Shown: positions 12,571 through 27,590, counted from the stretch's first letter. The stretch is DNA of 64,000 nt from Taudactylus pleione (GCA_031769625.1 JAUIMM010000535.1:1-64000), one strand, 5' to 3'. The notes: generated by a model not told the origin, from the sequence alone. A program made the numbers and translations.

Positions 12571-15500
12571 TCATCCTCTGATTATAGTAGCCTGCTTGCT
12601 CTGATTATACTAGCCTGCTCCCTCTCATTATTATAGCCTCATCCTCTGATTATACTAGCCTGCTCCCTCTCATTATTATAGCCTCAGCCTCTGATTATAC
12701 TAACCTGCTCCCTCTCATTATTATAGCCTCATCCTCTGATTATACTAGCCTGCTCCCACTCATTATTATAGCCTCATCCTCTGATTATACTAGCCTGCTC
12801 CCTCTCATTATTATAGCCTCATCCTCTGATTATACTAGCCTGCATCCTCTGATTTTACTAGCCTGCATGCTCTGATTATACTAGTCTGAACACTCTGATT
12901 ATACTAGACTGCACCCTCTCATCCTCTGATTATACAAGCCTGCTCCCTCTCATTATTATAGCCTCATCCTCTGATTATAGTAGCCTGCATGTTATGATTA
13001 TACTAGCCATCTCCCTCTCATTATTATGGCCCCATCCTCTAATTATACTAGCCTGCTCCCTCTCATTATTATGGCCTCATCCTCTGATTATACTAGCCGG
13101 CATGCTCTGATTATACTAGCCTGCTCCCTCTCATTATTATAGCCTCATCCTCTAATTATACTAGTCTGCATGCTCTGATTATACTAGTGTGAACACTTTG
13201 ATTATACTAGCCTGCACCCTCTCATCCTCTGATTATACAAGCCTGCACCCTCTCATTATTATAGCCTCATCCTCTGATTATAGTAGCCTGCATGCTCTAA
13301 TTATACTAGCCTGCTCCCTCTCATTATTATAGCCTCATCCTTTGATTATACTAGCCTGCTCCCTCTCATTATTATAGCCTCATCCTCTGATTATACTAGC
13401 CTGCACACTGTGATTATACAAGCCTGCTCCCTCTCATTATTATAGCCTCATCCTCTGATTATAGTAGCCTGCTTGCTCTGATTATACAAGCCTGCTCCCT
13501 CTCATTATTATAGCCTCATCCTCTGATTATACTAGCCTGCTCCCTCTCATTATTATAGACTCATCCTCTGATTATAGTAGCCTGCTTGCTCTGATTATAC
13601 TAGCCTGCTCCCTTTCATTATTATAGCCTCATCCTCTGATTTTACTAGCCTGCTCCCTCTCATTATTATAACCTCATCCTCTGATTATACTAGCCTGCTC
13701 CGTCTCATTATTATAGCCTCATCCTCTGATTATACTAGCCTGCATCCTCTAATTATACTAGCCTGCTCCCTCTCATTATTATAGACTCATCTTCTGATTA
13801 TACTAGCCTGCTCCCTCTCATTATTATAGCCTCATCCTCTGATTATGCTAGCCTGCACACTGTGATTATACAAGCCTGCTCCCTCTCATTATTATAGCCT
13901 CATCCTCTGATTATAGTAGCCTGCTTGCTCTGATTATACTAGCCTGCTCCCTCTCATTATTATGGCCCCATCCTCTGATTATTCTAGCCTGCTCCCTCTC
14001 ATTATTATGGCCTCATCCTCTGATTATACTAGCCGGCATGCTCTGACTATACTAGCCTGCTCCCTCTCATTATTATAGCCTCATCCTCTAATTATACTAG
14101 CCTGCATGCTCTGATTATACTAGTGTGAACACTTTAATTATACTAGCCTGCACCCTCTCATCCTCTGATTATACAAGCCTGCACCCTCTCATTATTATAG
14201 CCTCATCCTCTGATTATAGTAGCCTGCATGCTCTGATTATACTAGCCTGCTCCCTCTCATTATTATAGCCTCATCCTCTGATTATACTAGCCTGCTCCCT
14301 CTCATTATTATAGCCTCATCCTCTGATTATGCTAGCCTGCACACTGTGATTATACAAGCCTGCTCCCTCTCATTATTATAGCCTCATCCTCTGATTATAG
14401 TTGCCTGCTTGCTCTGATTATACTAGCCTGCTCCATCTCATTATTATAGCCTCATCCTCTGATTATACTAGCCTGCTCCCACTCATTATTATAGCCTCAT
14501 CCTCTGATTATACAAGCCTGCTCCCTCTCATTATTATAGCCTCATCCTCTGATTAGGCTAGAATGCACACTGTGATTATACAAGCCTGCACCCTCTCATT
14601 ATTATAGCCTCATCCTCTGATTATAGTAGCCTGCTTGCTCTGATTATACTAGCCTGCACCCTCTCATCCTCTGATTATACAAGCCTGCACCCTCTCATTA
14701 TTATAGCCTCATCCTCTGATTATACAAGCCTGCTCCCTCTCATTATTATAGCCTCATCCTCTGATTAGGCTAGCTTGCACACTGTGATTATACAAGCCTG
14801 CTCCCTCTCATTATTATAGCCTCATTCTCTAATTATACTAGCCTGCTCCCTTTCATTATTATTGCCTCATCCTCTGATTATACTAGCCTGCTCCCTCTGA
14901 TTATACTAGCCTGCATCCTCTGATTTTACTAGCCTGCATCATCTCATTATACTAGCCTGCTCCCTCTCATTATTATAGCCTCATCCTCTGATTATACTAG
15001 CCTGCTCCCTCTCATTATTATAGCCACATCCTCTGATTATAGTAGTCTGCTTGCTCTGATTATACTAGCCTGCTCCCTCTCATTATTATAGCCTCATCCT
15101 CTGATTATACTAGCCTGATCTCTCTCATTATTATAGCCTCATCCTCTGATTATAGTAGCCTACTTGCTCTGATTATACTAGCCTGCTCCCTCTCATTATT
15201 ATAGCCTCATCCTCTGATTATACTAGCCTGCTCCCTCTCATTATTATAGCCTCATCCTCTTATTATACTAGCCTGCTCCCTCTCATTATTATAGCCTCAT
15301 CCTCTGAATATACTAGCCTGCTATCTCTCATTATTATAGCCTCATCCTCTGATTATAGTAGCCTGCATGCTCTGATTATACTAGCCTGCTCCCTCTCATT
15401 ATTATAGCCTCAGCCTCTGATTATACTAGCCTGCATGCTCTGATTATACTAGTGTGAACACTTTGATTATACTAGCCTGCACCCTCTCATCCTCTGATTA

Positions 15501-18500
15501 TACAAGCCTGCACCCTCTCATTATTATAGCCTCATCCTCTGATGATAGTAGCCTGCATGCTCTGATTATACTAGCCTGCTCCCTCTCATTATTATAGCCT
15601 CATCCTCTTATTATACTAGCCTGCTCCCTCTCATTATTATAGCCTCATCCTCTGATTACGCTAGCCTGCACACTGTGATTATACAAGCCTGCTCCCTCTC
15701 ATTATTATAGCCTCATCCTCTGATTATACAAGCCTGCTCCCTCTCATTATTATAGCCTCATCCTCTGATTATGCTAGCCTGCACACTGTGATTATACAAG
15801 CCTGCACCCTCTCATTATTATAGCATCATCCTCTGATTATAGTAGCCTGCTTGCTCTGATTATACTAGCCTGCTCCCTCTCATTATTATAGCCTCATCCT
15901 CTGATTATACTAGCCTGCTCCCTCTCATTATTATAGCCTCAGCCTCTGATTATACTAACCTGCTCCCTCTCATTATTATAGCCTCATCCTCTGATTATAC
16001 TAGCCTGCTCCCACTCATTATTATAGCCTCATCCTCTGATTATACTAGCCTGCTCCCTCTCATTATTATAGCCTCATCCTCTGATTATACTAGCCTGCAT
16101 CCTCTGATTTTACTAGCCTGCATGCTCTGATTATACTAGTCTGAACACTCTGATTATACTAGACTGCACCCTCTCATCCTCTGATTATACAAGCCTGCTC
16201 CCTCTCATTATTATAGCCTCATCCTCTGATTATAGTAGCCTGCATGTTATGATTATACTAGCCATCTCCCTCTCATTATTATGGCCCCATCCTCTAATTA
16301 TACTAGCCTGCTCCCTCTCATTATTATGGCCTCATCCTCTGATTATACTAGCCGGCATGCTCTGATTATACTAGCCTGCTCCCTCTCATTATTATAGCCT
16401 CATCCTCTAATTATACTAGTCTGCATGCTCTGATTATACTAGTGTGAACACTTTGATTATACTAGCCTGCACCCTCTCATCCTCTGATTATACAAGCCTG
16501 CACCCTCTCATTATTATAGCCTCATCCTCTGATTATAGTAGCCTGCATGCTCTAATTATACTAGCCTGCTCCCTCTCATTATTATAGCCTCATCCTTTGA
16601 TTATACTAGCCTGCTCCCTCTCATTATTATAGCCTCATCCTCTGATTATACTAGCCTGCACACTGTGATTATACAAGCCTGCTCCCTCTCATTATTATAG
16701 CCTCATCCTCTGATTATAGTAGCCTGCTTGCTCTGATTATACAAGCCTGCTCCCTCTCATTATTATAGCCTCATCCTCTGGTTATACTAGCCTGCTCCCT
16801 CTCATTATTATAGACTCATCCTCTGATTATAGTAGCCTGCTTGCTCTGATTATACTAGCCTGCTCCCTTTCATTATTATAGCCTCATCCTCTGATTTTAC
16901 TAGCCTGCTCCCTCTCATTATTATAACCTCATCCTCTGATTATACTAGCCTGCTCCGTCTCATTATTATAGCCTCATCCTCTGATTATACTAGCCTGCAT
17001 CCTCTAATTATACTAGCCTGCTCCCTCTCATTATTATAGCCTCATCCTCTGATTATGCTAGCCTGCACACTGTGATTATACAAGCCTGCTCCCTCTCATT
17101 ATTATAGCCTCATCCTCTGATTATAGTAGCCTGCTTGCTCTGATTATACTAGCCTGCTCCCTCTCATTATTATGGCCCCATCCTCTGATTATTCTAGCCT
17201 GCTCCCTCTCATTATTATGGCCTCATCCTCTGATTATACTAGCCGGCATGCTCTGACTATACTAGCCTGCTCCCTCTCATTATTATAGCCTCATCCTCTA
17301 ATTATACTAGCCTGCATGCTCTGATTATACTAGTGTGAACACTTTGATTATACTAGCCTGCACCCTCTCATCCTCTGATTATACAAGCCTGCACCCTCTC
17401 ATTATTATAGCCTCATCCTCTGATTATATTAGCCTGCATGCTCTGATTATACTAGCCTGCTCCCTCTCATTATTATAGCCTCATCCTCTGATTATACTAG
17501 CCTGCTCCCTCTCATTATTATAGCCTCATCCTCTGATTATGCTAGCCTGCACACTGTGATTATACAAGCCTGCTCCCTCTCATTATTATAGCCTCATCCT
17601 CTGATTATAGTTGCCTGCTTGCTCTGATTATACTAGCCTGCTCCATCTCATTATTATAGCCTCATCCTCTGATTATACTAGCCTGCTCCCACTCATTATT
17701 ATAGCCTCATCCTCTGATTATACAAGCCTGCTCCCTCTCATTATTATAGCCTCATCCTCTGATTAGGCTAGAATGCACACTGTGATTATACAAGCCTGCA
17801 CCCTCTCATTATTATAGCCTCATCCTCTGATTATAGTAGCCTGCTTGCTCTGATTATACTAGCCTGCACCCTCTCATCCTCTGATTATACAAGCCTGCAC
17901 CCTCTCATTATTATAGCCTCATCCTCTGATTATACAAGCCTGCTCCCTCTCATTATTATAGCCTCATCCTCTGATTAGGCTAGCTTGCACACTGTGATTA
18001 TACAAGCCTGCTCCCTCTCATTATTATAGCCTCATCCTCTGATTATACTAGCCTGCTCCCTCTCATTATTATAGCCTCATCCTCTGATTATAGAAGCCTG
18101 CTTGCTCTGATTATACTAGCCTACTCCCTCTCATTATTATAGCCTCATCCTCTGATTATACTAGCCTGCTCCTTCTCATTATTATAGCCTCATCCTCTGA
18201 TTATACTAGCCTGCTCCCTCTCATTATTATAGCCTCATCCTCTGATTATACTAGCCTGCTCCCTCTCATTATTATAGCCTCATCCTCTGATTATACTAGC
18301 CTGCATCCTCTGATTATACTAGCCTGCATGCTCTGATTATACTAGTCTGAACACTCTGATTTTATTAGACTGCACCCTCTCATCCTCTGATTATACTAGC
18401 CTGCTCCCTCTCATTATTATGGCCTCATCCTCTGATTATACTAGCCTGCATGCTCTGATTAAACTTGCCTGCTCCCTCTCATTATTATAGCCTCATCCTC

Positions 18501-20213
18501 TGATTATACTAGCCTGCATGCTCTGATTATACTAGTGTGAACATTTTGATAATACTAGCCTGCACCCTCTCATCCTCTGATTATACAAGCCTGCACCCTC
18601 TCATTATTATAGCCTCATCCTCTTATTATACAAGCCTGCTCCCTCTCATTATTATAGCCTCATCCTCTGATTATAGTAGCCTGCTTGCTCTGATTATACT
18701 AGCCTGCTCCCTCTCATTATTATAGCCTCATCCTCTGATTATACTAGCTTGCTCCCTCTCATTATTATAGCCTCATCCTCTGATTATACTAGCCTGCTCC
18801 CTCTCCTTATTATAGCCTCATCCTCTGATTATACTAGCCTGCTCCCTCTCATTATTATAGCCTCATCCTCTGATTATTCTAGCCTGCTCCCTCTCATTAT
18901 TATAGCCTCATCCTCTGATAATAGTAGCCTGCTTGCTCTGATTATACTAGCCTGCTCCCTCTCATTATTATAGCCTCATCCTCTGATTATACTAGCCTGC
19001 TCCCTCTCATTATTATAGCCTCATCCTCTGATTATACTAGCCTGCTCCCTCTCATTATTATAGCCTCATCCTCTGATTATACTAGCCTGCTCCCTCTCAT
19101 TATTATATCCTCATCCTCTGATTATACTAGCCTGCTCCCTCTCATTATTATAGCCTCATCCTCTGATTATACTAGCCTGCTCCCTCTCATTATTATAGCC
19201 TCATCCTCTGATTATACTAGCCTGCATCCTCTGATTATACTAGCCTGCATCCTCTGATTATACTAGTCTGAACACTCTGATTATACTAGTCTGAACACTC
19301 TGATTATACTAGACTGTACCCTCTCATCCTCTGATTATACAAGCCTGCTCCCTCTCATTATTATAGCCTCATCCTCTGATTATAGTAGCCTGCATGCTAT
19401 GATTATACTCGCCTGCTCCGTCTCATTATTATAGCCTCATCCTCTGATTATACTAGCCTGCTCCCTCTCATTATTATAGCCTCATCCTCTGATTATACTA
19501 GCCTGCTCCCTCTCATTATTATAGCCTCATCCTCTGATTATACTAGCCTGCTCCCTCTCATTATTATAGCCTCATCCTCTGATTATACTAGCCTGCTCCC
19601 TCTCATTATTATAGCCTCTTCCTCTGATTATACTAGCCTGCTTCCTCTGATTATACTAGCCTGCATGCTCTGATTATACTAGTTTGAACACTCTGATTAT
19701 ACTAGCCTGCTCCCTCTCATTATTATGGCCTCATCCTCTGATCATACTAGCCTGCTTGCTCTGATTATACTAGCCTGCTCCCTCTCATTATTATAGCCTA
19801 ATCCTCTGATTATACTAGCCTGCATGCTCTGATTATACTAGTGTGAACACTTTGATTATACTAGCCTGCACCCTCTCATCCTCTGATTATACAAGCCTGC
19901 ACCCTCTCATTATTATAGCCTCATCCTCTGATGATAGTAGCCTGCATGCTCTGATTATACTAGCCTGCTCCCTCTCATTATTATAGCCTAATCCTCTGAT
20001 TATACTAGCCTGCTCCCTCTCATTATTATAGCCTCATCCTCTGATTATGCTAGCCTGCACACAGTGATTATACAAGCCTGCTCCCTCTCATTATTATAGC
20101 CTCATCCTCTGATTATACAAGCCTGCTCCCTCTCATTATTATAGCCTCATCCTATGATTATGCTAGCCTGCACATTGTGATTATACAAGCCTGCACCCTC
20201 TCATTATTATAGC
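12571..20213. repeat. Second copy of the 7,644-bp tandem duplication
   Basis: This copy repeats 4.93-12.57 kb. It includes the internal 3.2-kb duplication (partial left copy 12.57-14.82 kb, right copy 14.82-18.03 kb) and its private variants, so the 3.2-kb event came first. After about 20,235 it departs: GATTAAACTAGCC here, against GATTATACTAGCC at the equivalent place after the first copy. Confidence 0.9.
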
Positions 20214-23200
20214 CTCATCCTCTGATTATAGTAGCCTGCTTGCTCTGATTAAACTAGCCTGCTCCCTCTCATTATTATAGCCTCATCCTCTGATTATTCT
20301 AGCCTGCTACCTCTCATTATTATAGCCTTATCCTCTGATTATAGTAGCCTGCTTGCTCTGATTATACTAGCCTGCTCCCTCTCATTATTATAGCCTCATC
20401 CTCTGATTATAATAGCCTGCTCCCTCTCATTATTATAGCCTCAGCCTCTGATTATACTAGCCTGCTCCCTCTCATTATTATAGCCTCATCCTCTGATTAT
20501 ACTAGCCTGCTCCCACTCATTATTATAGCCTCATCCTCTGATTATACTAGCCTGCTCCCTCTCATTATTATAGCCTCATCCTCTGATTATACTAGCCTGC
20601 ATCCTCTGATTTTACTAGCCTGCATGCTCTGATTATACTAGTCTGGACACTCTGATTATACTAGACTGCACCCTCTCATCCTTTGATTATACAAGCCTGC
20701 TCCCTCTCATTATTATAGCGTCATCCTCTGATTATAGTAGCCTGCATGCTATGATTATACTAGCCTGCTCCCTCTCATTATTATGGCCCCATCCTGTGAT
20801 AATACTAGCCTGCTCCCTCTCATTATTATGGCCTCAACCTCTGATTATACTAGCCTGCATGCTCTGATTATACTAGCCTGCTCCCTCTCATTATTATAGC
20901 CTCATCCTCTAATTATACTAGCCTGCTCCCTCTCATTATTATAGCCTCAGCCTCTGATTATACTAGCCTGCTCCCTCTCATTATTATAGCCTCAGCCTCT
21001 GATTATACTAGCCTGCTCCCTCTCATTATTATGGCCCCATCCTCTGATTATACCAGCCTACTCCCTCTCATTATTATGGCCTCATCCTCTGATTATACTA
21101 GCCTGCATGCTCTGATTATAATAGCCTGCTCCCTCTCATTATTATAGCCTCATCCTCTAATTATACTAGCCTGATCCCTCTTATTATTATAGCCTCAGCC
21201 TCTGATTATACTAGCCTGCATGCTCTGATTATACTAGTGTGAACACTTTGATTATACTAGCCTGCACCCTCTCATCCTCTGATTATACAAGCCTGCACCC
21301 TCTCATTATTATAGCCTCATCCTCTGATTATAGTAGCCTGCATGCTCTGATTATACTAGCCTGCTCCCTCTCATTATTATAGCCTCATCCTCTGAATATA
21401 CTAGCCTGCTCCATCTCATTATTATAGCCTCATCCTCTGATTATGCTAGCCTGCACACTGTGATTATACAAGCCTGCTCCCTCTCATTATTATAGCCTCA
21501 TCCTCTGATTATAGTAGCCTGCTTGCTCTGATTATACTAGCCTGCTCCCTCTCATTATTATAGCCTCATCCTCTGATTATACTAGCCTGCTCCCTCTCAT
21601 TATTATAGCCTCATACTCTGATTATAGTAGCCTGCTTGCTCTGATTATACTAGCCTGCTCCCTCTCATTATTATAGCCTCATCCTCTGATTATACTAGCC
21701 TGCTCCCTATCATTATTATAGCCTCATCCTCTGATTATACTAGCCTGCTCCCTCTCATTATTATAGCCTCATCCTCTGAATATACTAGCCTGCATCCTCT
21801 GATTATACTAGCCTGCATGCTCTGATTATACTAGTCTGAACACTCTGATTTTACTAGACTGCACCCTCTCATCCTCTGATTATACTAGCCTGCTCCCTCT
21901 CATTATTATGGCCTCATCCTCTGATTATACTAGCCTGCATGCTCTGATTAAACTTGCCTGCTCCCTCTCATTATTATAGCCTCATCCTCTGATTATACTA
22001 GCCTGCATGCTCTGATTATACTAGTGTGAACACTTTGATTATACTAGCCTGCACCCTCTCATCCTCTGATTATACAAGCCTGCACCCTCTCATTATTATA
22101 ACCTCATCCTCTGATTATACAAGCCTGCTCCCTCTCATTATTATAGCCTCATCCTCTGATTAGGCTAGCCTGCACACTGTGATTATACAAGCCTGCACCC
22201 TCTCATTATTATAGCCTCATCCTCTGATTATAGTAGCCTGCTTGCTCTGATTATACTAGCCTGCTCCCTCTCATTATTATAGCCTCATCCTCTGATTATA
22301 CTAGCCTGCTCCCTCTCCTTATTATAGCCTCATCCTCTGATTATACTAGCCTGCTCCCTCTCATTATTATAGCCTCTTCCTCTGATTATACTAGCCTGCT
22401 CCCTCTCATTATTATATCCTCATCCTCTGATTATACTAGCCTGCTCCCTCTCATTATTATAGCCTCATCCTCTGATTATACTAGCCTGCTCCCTCTCATT
22501 ATTATAGCCTCATCCTCTGATTATACTAGCCTGCTCCCTCTCATTATTATAGCCTCATCCTCTGATTATTCTAGCCTGCTCCCTCTCATTATTATAGCCT
22601 CATCCTCTGATTATACTAGCCTGCTCCCTCTCATTATTATATCCTCATCTTCTGATTATACTAGCCTGCTCCCTCTCATTATTATAGCCTCATCCTCTGA
22701 TTATACTAGCCTGCTCCCTCTCATTATTATAGCCTCATCCTCTGATTATACTAGCCTGCATCCTCTGATTATACTAGCCTGCATCCTCTGATTATACTAG
22801 CCTGCATCCTCTGATTATACTAGTCTGAACACTCTGATTATACTAGTCTGAACACTCTGATTATACTAGACTGTACCCTCTCATCCTCTGATTATACAAG
22901 CCTGCTCCCTCTCAATATTAAAGCCTCATCCTCTGATTATAGTAGCCTGCATGCTATGATTATACTCGCCTGCTCCCTCTCATTATTATAGCCTCATCCT
23001 CTGATTATACTAGCCTGCTCCCTCTCATTATTATAGCCTCATCCTCTGATTATACAAGCCTGCTCCCTCTCATTATTATAGCCTCATCCTCTGATTATAC
23101 TAGCCTGCTCCCTCTCATTCTTATAGCCTCATCCTCTGATTATACTAGCCTGCTCCCTCTCATTATTATAGCCTCATCCTCTGATTATACTAGCCTGCAT

Positions 23201-25010
23201 CCTCTAATTATACTAGCCTGCTCCCTCTCATTGTTATAGCCTCATCCTCTGATTATACTAGCCTGCTCCCTCTCATTATTATAGCCTCATCCTCTGATTA
23301 TGCTTGCCTGCACACTGTGATTATACAAGCCTGCTACCTCTCATTATTATAGCCTCATCCTCTGATTATAGTAGCCTGCTTGCTCTGATTATACTAGCCT
23401 GCTCCCTCTCATTATTATAGCCTCATCCTCTGATTATACTAGCCTGCTCCCTCTCATTATTATAGCCTCATCCTCTGATTATAGTAGCCTGCTTGCTCTG
23501 ATTATACTAGCCTGCTCCTTCTCATTATTATAGCCTCATCCTCTGATTATACTAGCCTGCTCCCTCTCATTATTATAGCCTCATCCTCTGATTATACTAG
23601 CCGGCTCCCTCTCATTATTATAGCCTCATGCTCTGATTATACTAGCCTGCATCCTCTGATTATACTAGCCTGCATGCTCTGATTATACTAGTCTGAACAC
23701 TCTGATTTTACTAGACTGCACCCTCTCATCCTCTGATTATACTAGCCTGCTCCCTCTCATTATTAGGGCCTCATCCTCTGATTATACTAGCCTGCATGCT
23801 CTGATTAAACTTGCCTGCTCCCTCTCATTATTATAGCCTCATCCTCTGATTATTCTAGCCTGCATGCTCTGATTATACTAGTGTGAACACTTTGATTATT
23901 CTAGCCTGCACTCTCTCATCCTCTGATTATACAAGCTTGCACCCTCTCATTATTATAGCCTCATCCTCTGATTATACAAGCCTGCTCCCTCTCATTATTA
24001 TAGCCTCATCCTCTGATTATGCTAGCCTGCACACTGTGATTATACAAGCCTTCACCCTCTCATTATTATAGCATCATCCTCTGATTATAGTAGCCTGCTG
24101 GCTCTCATTATTATAGCCTCATCCTCTGATTATAGTAGCCTGCTTGCTCTGATTATACTAGCCTGCTCCCTCTCATTATTATAGCCTCATCCTCTGATTA
24201 TACTAGCCTGCTCCCTCTCATTATTATAGCCTCATGCTCTGATTATACTAGCCTGCTCCCTCTCATTATTATAGCCTCATCCTCTGATTATAGTAGCCTG
24301 CTTGCTCTGATTATACTAGCCTGCTCCCTCTCATTATTATAGCCTCATCCTCTGATTATACTAGCCTGCTCCCTCTCATTATTATAGCCTCATCCTCTGA
24401 TTATACTAGCCTGCTCCCTCTCATTATTATAGCCTCATCCTCTGATTATACTAGCCTGCTCCCTCTCATTATTATAGCCTCATCCTCTGATTATACTAGC
24501 CTGCTCCCTCTCATTATTATAGCCTCATCCTCTGATTATACTAGCCTCCTCCCTCTCATTATTATAGCCTCATCCTCTGATTATACTAGCCTGCATCCTC
24601 TGATTATACTAGCCTGCATCCTCTGATAATACTAGCCTGCATCCTCTGATTATACTAGTCTGAACACTCTGATTATACTAGTCTGAACACTCTGATTATA
24701 CTAGACTGCACCCTCTCATCCTCTGATTATACAAACCTGCTCCCTCTCATTATTATAGCCTCATCCTCTGATTATAATAGCCTGCATGCTATGATTATAC
24801 TCGACTGCTCCCTCTCATTATTATAGCCTCATCCTCTGATTATACTAGCCTGCTGCCTCTCATTATTATAGCCTCATCCTCTGATTATACTAGCCTGCTC
24901 CCTCTCATTATTATAGCCTCATCCTCTGATTATACTAGCCTGCTCCCTCTCATTATTATAGCCTCATCCTCTGATTATACTAGCCTGCTCCCTCTCATTA
25001 TTATAGCCTC
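20214..25010. repeat. Mixed higher-order satellite block
   Basis: The first part (20.2-22.1 kb) matches 60.98-62.8 kb, including CCTGTGATAATAC, GGCCCCATCC, ACCAGCCTACTCC and a 1,396-bp landmark interval. From about 22.25 to 22.75 kb there are mainly pure 45-bp dimers, with TATATCCTCATC variants near 22.41 and 22.64 kb. Landmarks are at 21236, 22023 and 23880. Paired GTCTGAACACTC monomers lie near 22.83 and 24.66 kb. Nothing other than satellite is seen. Confidence 0.85.
24308..24577 (+). repeat. Reference run of six consecutive 45-bp dimers
   Basis: TGATTATAC recurs at 24308, 24353, 24398, 24443, 24488 and 24533, exactly 45 bp apart, and the run ends where a 23-bp monomer of the GCATCCTC type begins at 24578. 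This is a clean place to read the dimer. Within it the last unit carries a G-to-C change (CCTCCTCC instead of CCTGCTCC). Similar pure runs occur near 11.05-11.58 kb, 18.7-19.2 kb and 22.25-22.75 kb. Confidence 0.95.
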
Positions 25011-25755
25011 ATCCTCTGATTATACTAGCCTGCTCCCTCTCATTATTATAGCCTCATCCTCTGATTATAGTAGCATGCTTGCTCTGATTATATTAGCCTG
25101 CTCCCTCTCATTATTATAACCTCATCCTCTGATTATACTAGCCTGCTCCCTCTCATTATTATAGCCTCATCCTCTGATTATACTAGCCTGCTCCCTTTCA
25201 TTATTATTGCCTCATCCTCTGATTATACTAGCCTGCTCCCTCTGAATATACTAGCCTGCATCCTCTGACTATACTAGCCTGCATCCTCTCATTATACTAG
25301 CCTGCTCCCTCTCATTATTATAGCCTCATCCTCTGATTATACTAGCCTGCTCCCTCTCATTATTATAGCCTCATCCTCTGATTATAGTAGCCTGCTTGCT
25401 CTGATTATACTAGCCTGCTCCCTCTCATTATTATAGCCTCATCCTCTGATTATACTAGCCTGATCTCTCTCATTATTATAGCCTCATCCTCTGATTATAG
25501 TAGCCTACTTGCTCTGATAATACTAGCCTGCTCCCTCTCATTATTATAGCCTCATCCTCTGATTATACTAGCCTGCTCCCTCTCATTATTATAGCCTCAT
25601 CCTCTGATTATACTAGCCTGCTCCCTCTCATTATTATAGCCTCATCCTCTGAATATACTAGCCTGCTATCTCTCATTATTATAGCATCATCCTCTGATTA
25701 TACTAGCCTGCATGCTCTGATTATACTAGCCTGCTCCCTCTCATTATTATAGCCT
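25010..25755. repeat. First copy of a 746-bp tandem duplication
   Basis: AGCATGCTTGCTC at 25072, GATTATATTAGCC at 25086 and GATAATACTAGCC at 25516 recur at 25818, 25832 and 26262, each 746 bp later. Limits fall within ordinary 45-bp dimers and are uncertain by tens of bases. Confidence 0.8.
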
Positions 25756-26501
25756 CATCCTCTGATTATACTAGCCTGCTCCCTCTCATTATTATAGCCT
25801 CATCCTCTGATTATAGTAGCATGCTTGCTCTGATTATATTAGCCTGCTCCCTCTCATTATTATAGCCTCATCCTCTGATTATACTAGCCTGCTCCCTCTC
25901 ATTATTATAGCCTCATCCTCTGATTATACTAGCCTGCTCCCTTTCATTATTATTGCCTCATCCTCTGATTATACTAGCTTGCTCCCTCTGAATATACTAG
26001 CCTGCATCCTCTGATTATACTAGCCTGCATCCTCTCATTATACTAGCCTGCTCCCTCTCATTATTATAGCCTCATCCTCTGATTATACTAGCCTGCTCCC
26101 TCTCATTATTATAGCCTCATCCTCTGATTATAGTAGCCTGCTTGCTCTGATTATACTAGCCTGCTCCCTCTCATTATTATAGCCTCATCCTCTGATTAAT
26201 CTAGCCTGATCTCTCTCATTATTAAAGCCTCATCCTCTGATTATAGTAGCCTACTTGCTCTGATAATACTAGCCTGCTCCCTCTCATTATTATAGCCTCA
26301 TCCTCTGATTATACTAGCCTGCTCCCTCTCATTATTATAGCCTCATCCTCTGATTATACTAGCCTGCTCCCTCTCATTATTATAGCCTCATCCTCTGAAT
26401 ATACTAGCCTGCTATCTCTCATTATTATAGCCTCATCCTCTGATTATACTAGCCTGCATGCTCTGATTATACTAGCCTGCTCCCTCTCATTATTATAGCC
26501 T
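25756..26501. repeat. Second copy of the 746-bp tandem duplication
   Basis: This repeats the preceding 746 bp with a few private changes, such as GATTAATCTAGCC near 26,198 and ATTAAAGCC near 26,221. It then leads into a landmark with an altered right arm (AGTGTGAACTCT at 26542). Confidence 0.8.
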
Positions 26502-27590
26502 AATCCTCTGATTATACTAGCCTGCATGCTCTGATTATACTAGTGTGAACTCTTTGATTATACTAGCCTGCACCCTCTCATCCTCTGATTATACAAGCCT
26601 GCACCCTCTCATTATTATAGCCTTATCCTCTGATGATAGTAGCCTGCATGCTCTGATTATACTAGCCTGCTCCCTCTCATTATTATAGCCTCATCCTCTT
26701 ATTATACTAGCCTGCTCCCTCTCATTATTCTAGCCTCATCCTCTGATTATGCTAGCCTGCACACTGTGATTATAAAAGCCTGCTCCCTCTCATTATTATA
26801 GCCTCATCCTCTGATAATACAAGCCTGCTCCCTCTCATTATTATAGCCTCATCCTCTGATTATGCTAGCCTGCACACTGTGATTATACAAGCCTGCACCC
26901 TCTCATTATTATAGCCTCATCCTCTGATTATAGTAGCCTGCTTGCTCTGATTATACTAGCCTGCTCCCTCTCATTATTATAGCCTCATCCTCTGATTATA
27001 CTAGCCTGCTCCCTCTCATTATTATAGCCTCAGCCTCTGATTATACTAGCCTGCTCCCTCTCATTATTATAGCCTCATCCTCTGATTATACTAGCCTGCT
27101 CCCACTCATTATTATAGCCTCATCCTCTGATTATACTAGCCTGCTCCCTCTCATTATTATAGCCTCATCCTCTGATTATACTAGCCTGCATCCTCTGATT
27201 TTACTAGCCTGCATGCTCTGATTATACTAGTCTGAACACTCTGATTATACTAGACTGCACCCTCTCATCCTCTGATTATACAAGCCTGCACCCTCTCATT
27301 ATTATAGCCTCATCCTCTGATTATAGTAGCCTGCATGCTCTGATTATACTAGCCTGCTCCCTCTCATTATTATAGCCTCATCCTCTGATTATACTAGCCT
27401 GCTCCCTCTCATTATTATAGCCTCATCCTCTGATTATGCTAGCCTGCACACTGTGATTATACAAGCCTGCTCCCTCTCATTATTATAGCCTCATCCTCTG
27501 ATTATAGTAGCCTGCTTGCTCTGATTATACTAGCCTGCTCCCTCTCATTATTATAGCCTCATCCTCTGATTATACTAGCCTGCTCCCTCT
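26502..27590. repeat. Higher-order satellite between duplications
   Basis: This block contains the altered landmark at 26542, two TATGCTAGCCTGCACACTG monomers with following ACAAGCC units, a 31-bp fused monomer near 27.25 kb and a 113-bp module at 27499-27611 (a 23-mer with TATAGTAG and GCTTGCTC plus two 45-bp dimers). It resembles 12.3-13.5 kb. No gene is present. Confidence 0.8.

Noticed and set aside
24308..24577. Four dimers (180 bp) as a nucleosome-phasing unit
   Set aside because: Numerical coincidence; 23- and 31-bp units break the 45-bp register too often for long-range phasing to be inferred from sequence alone.
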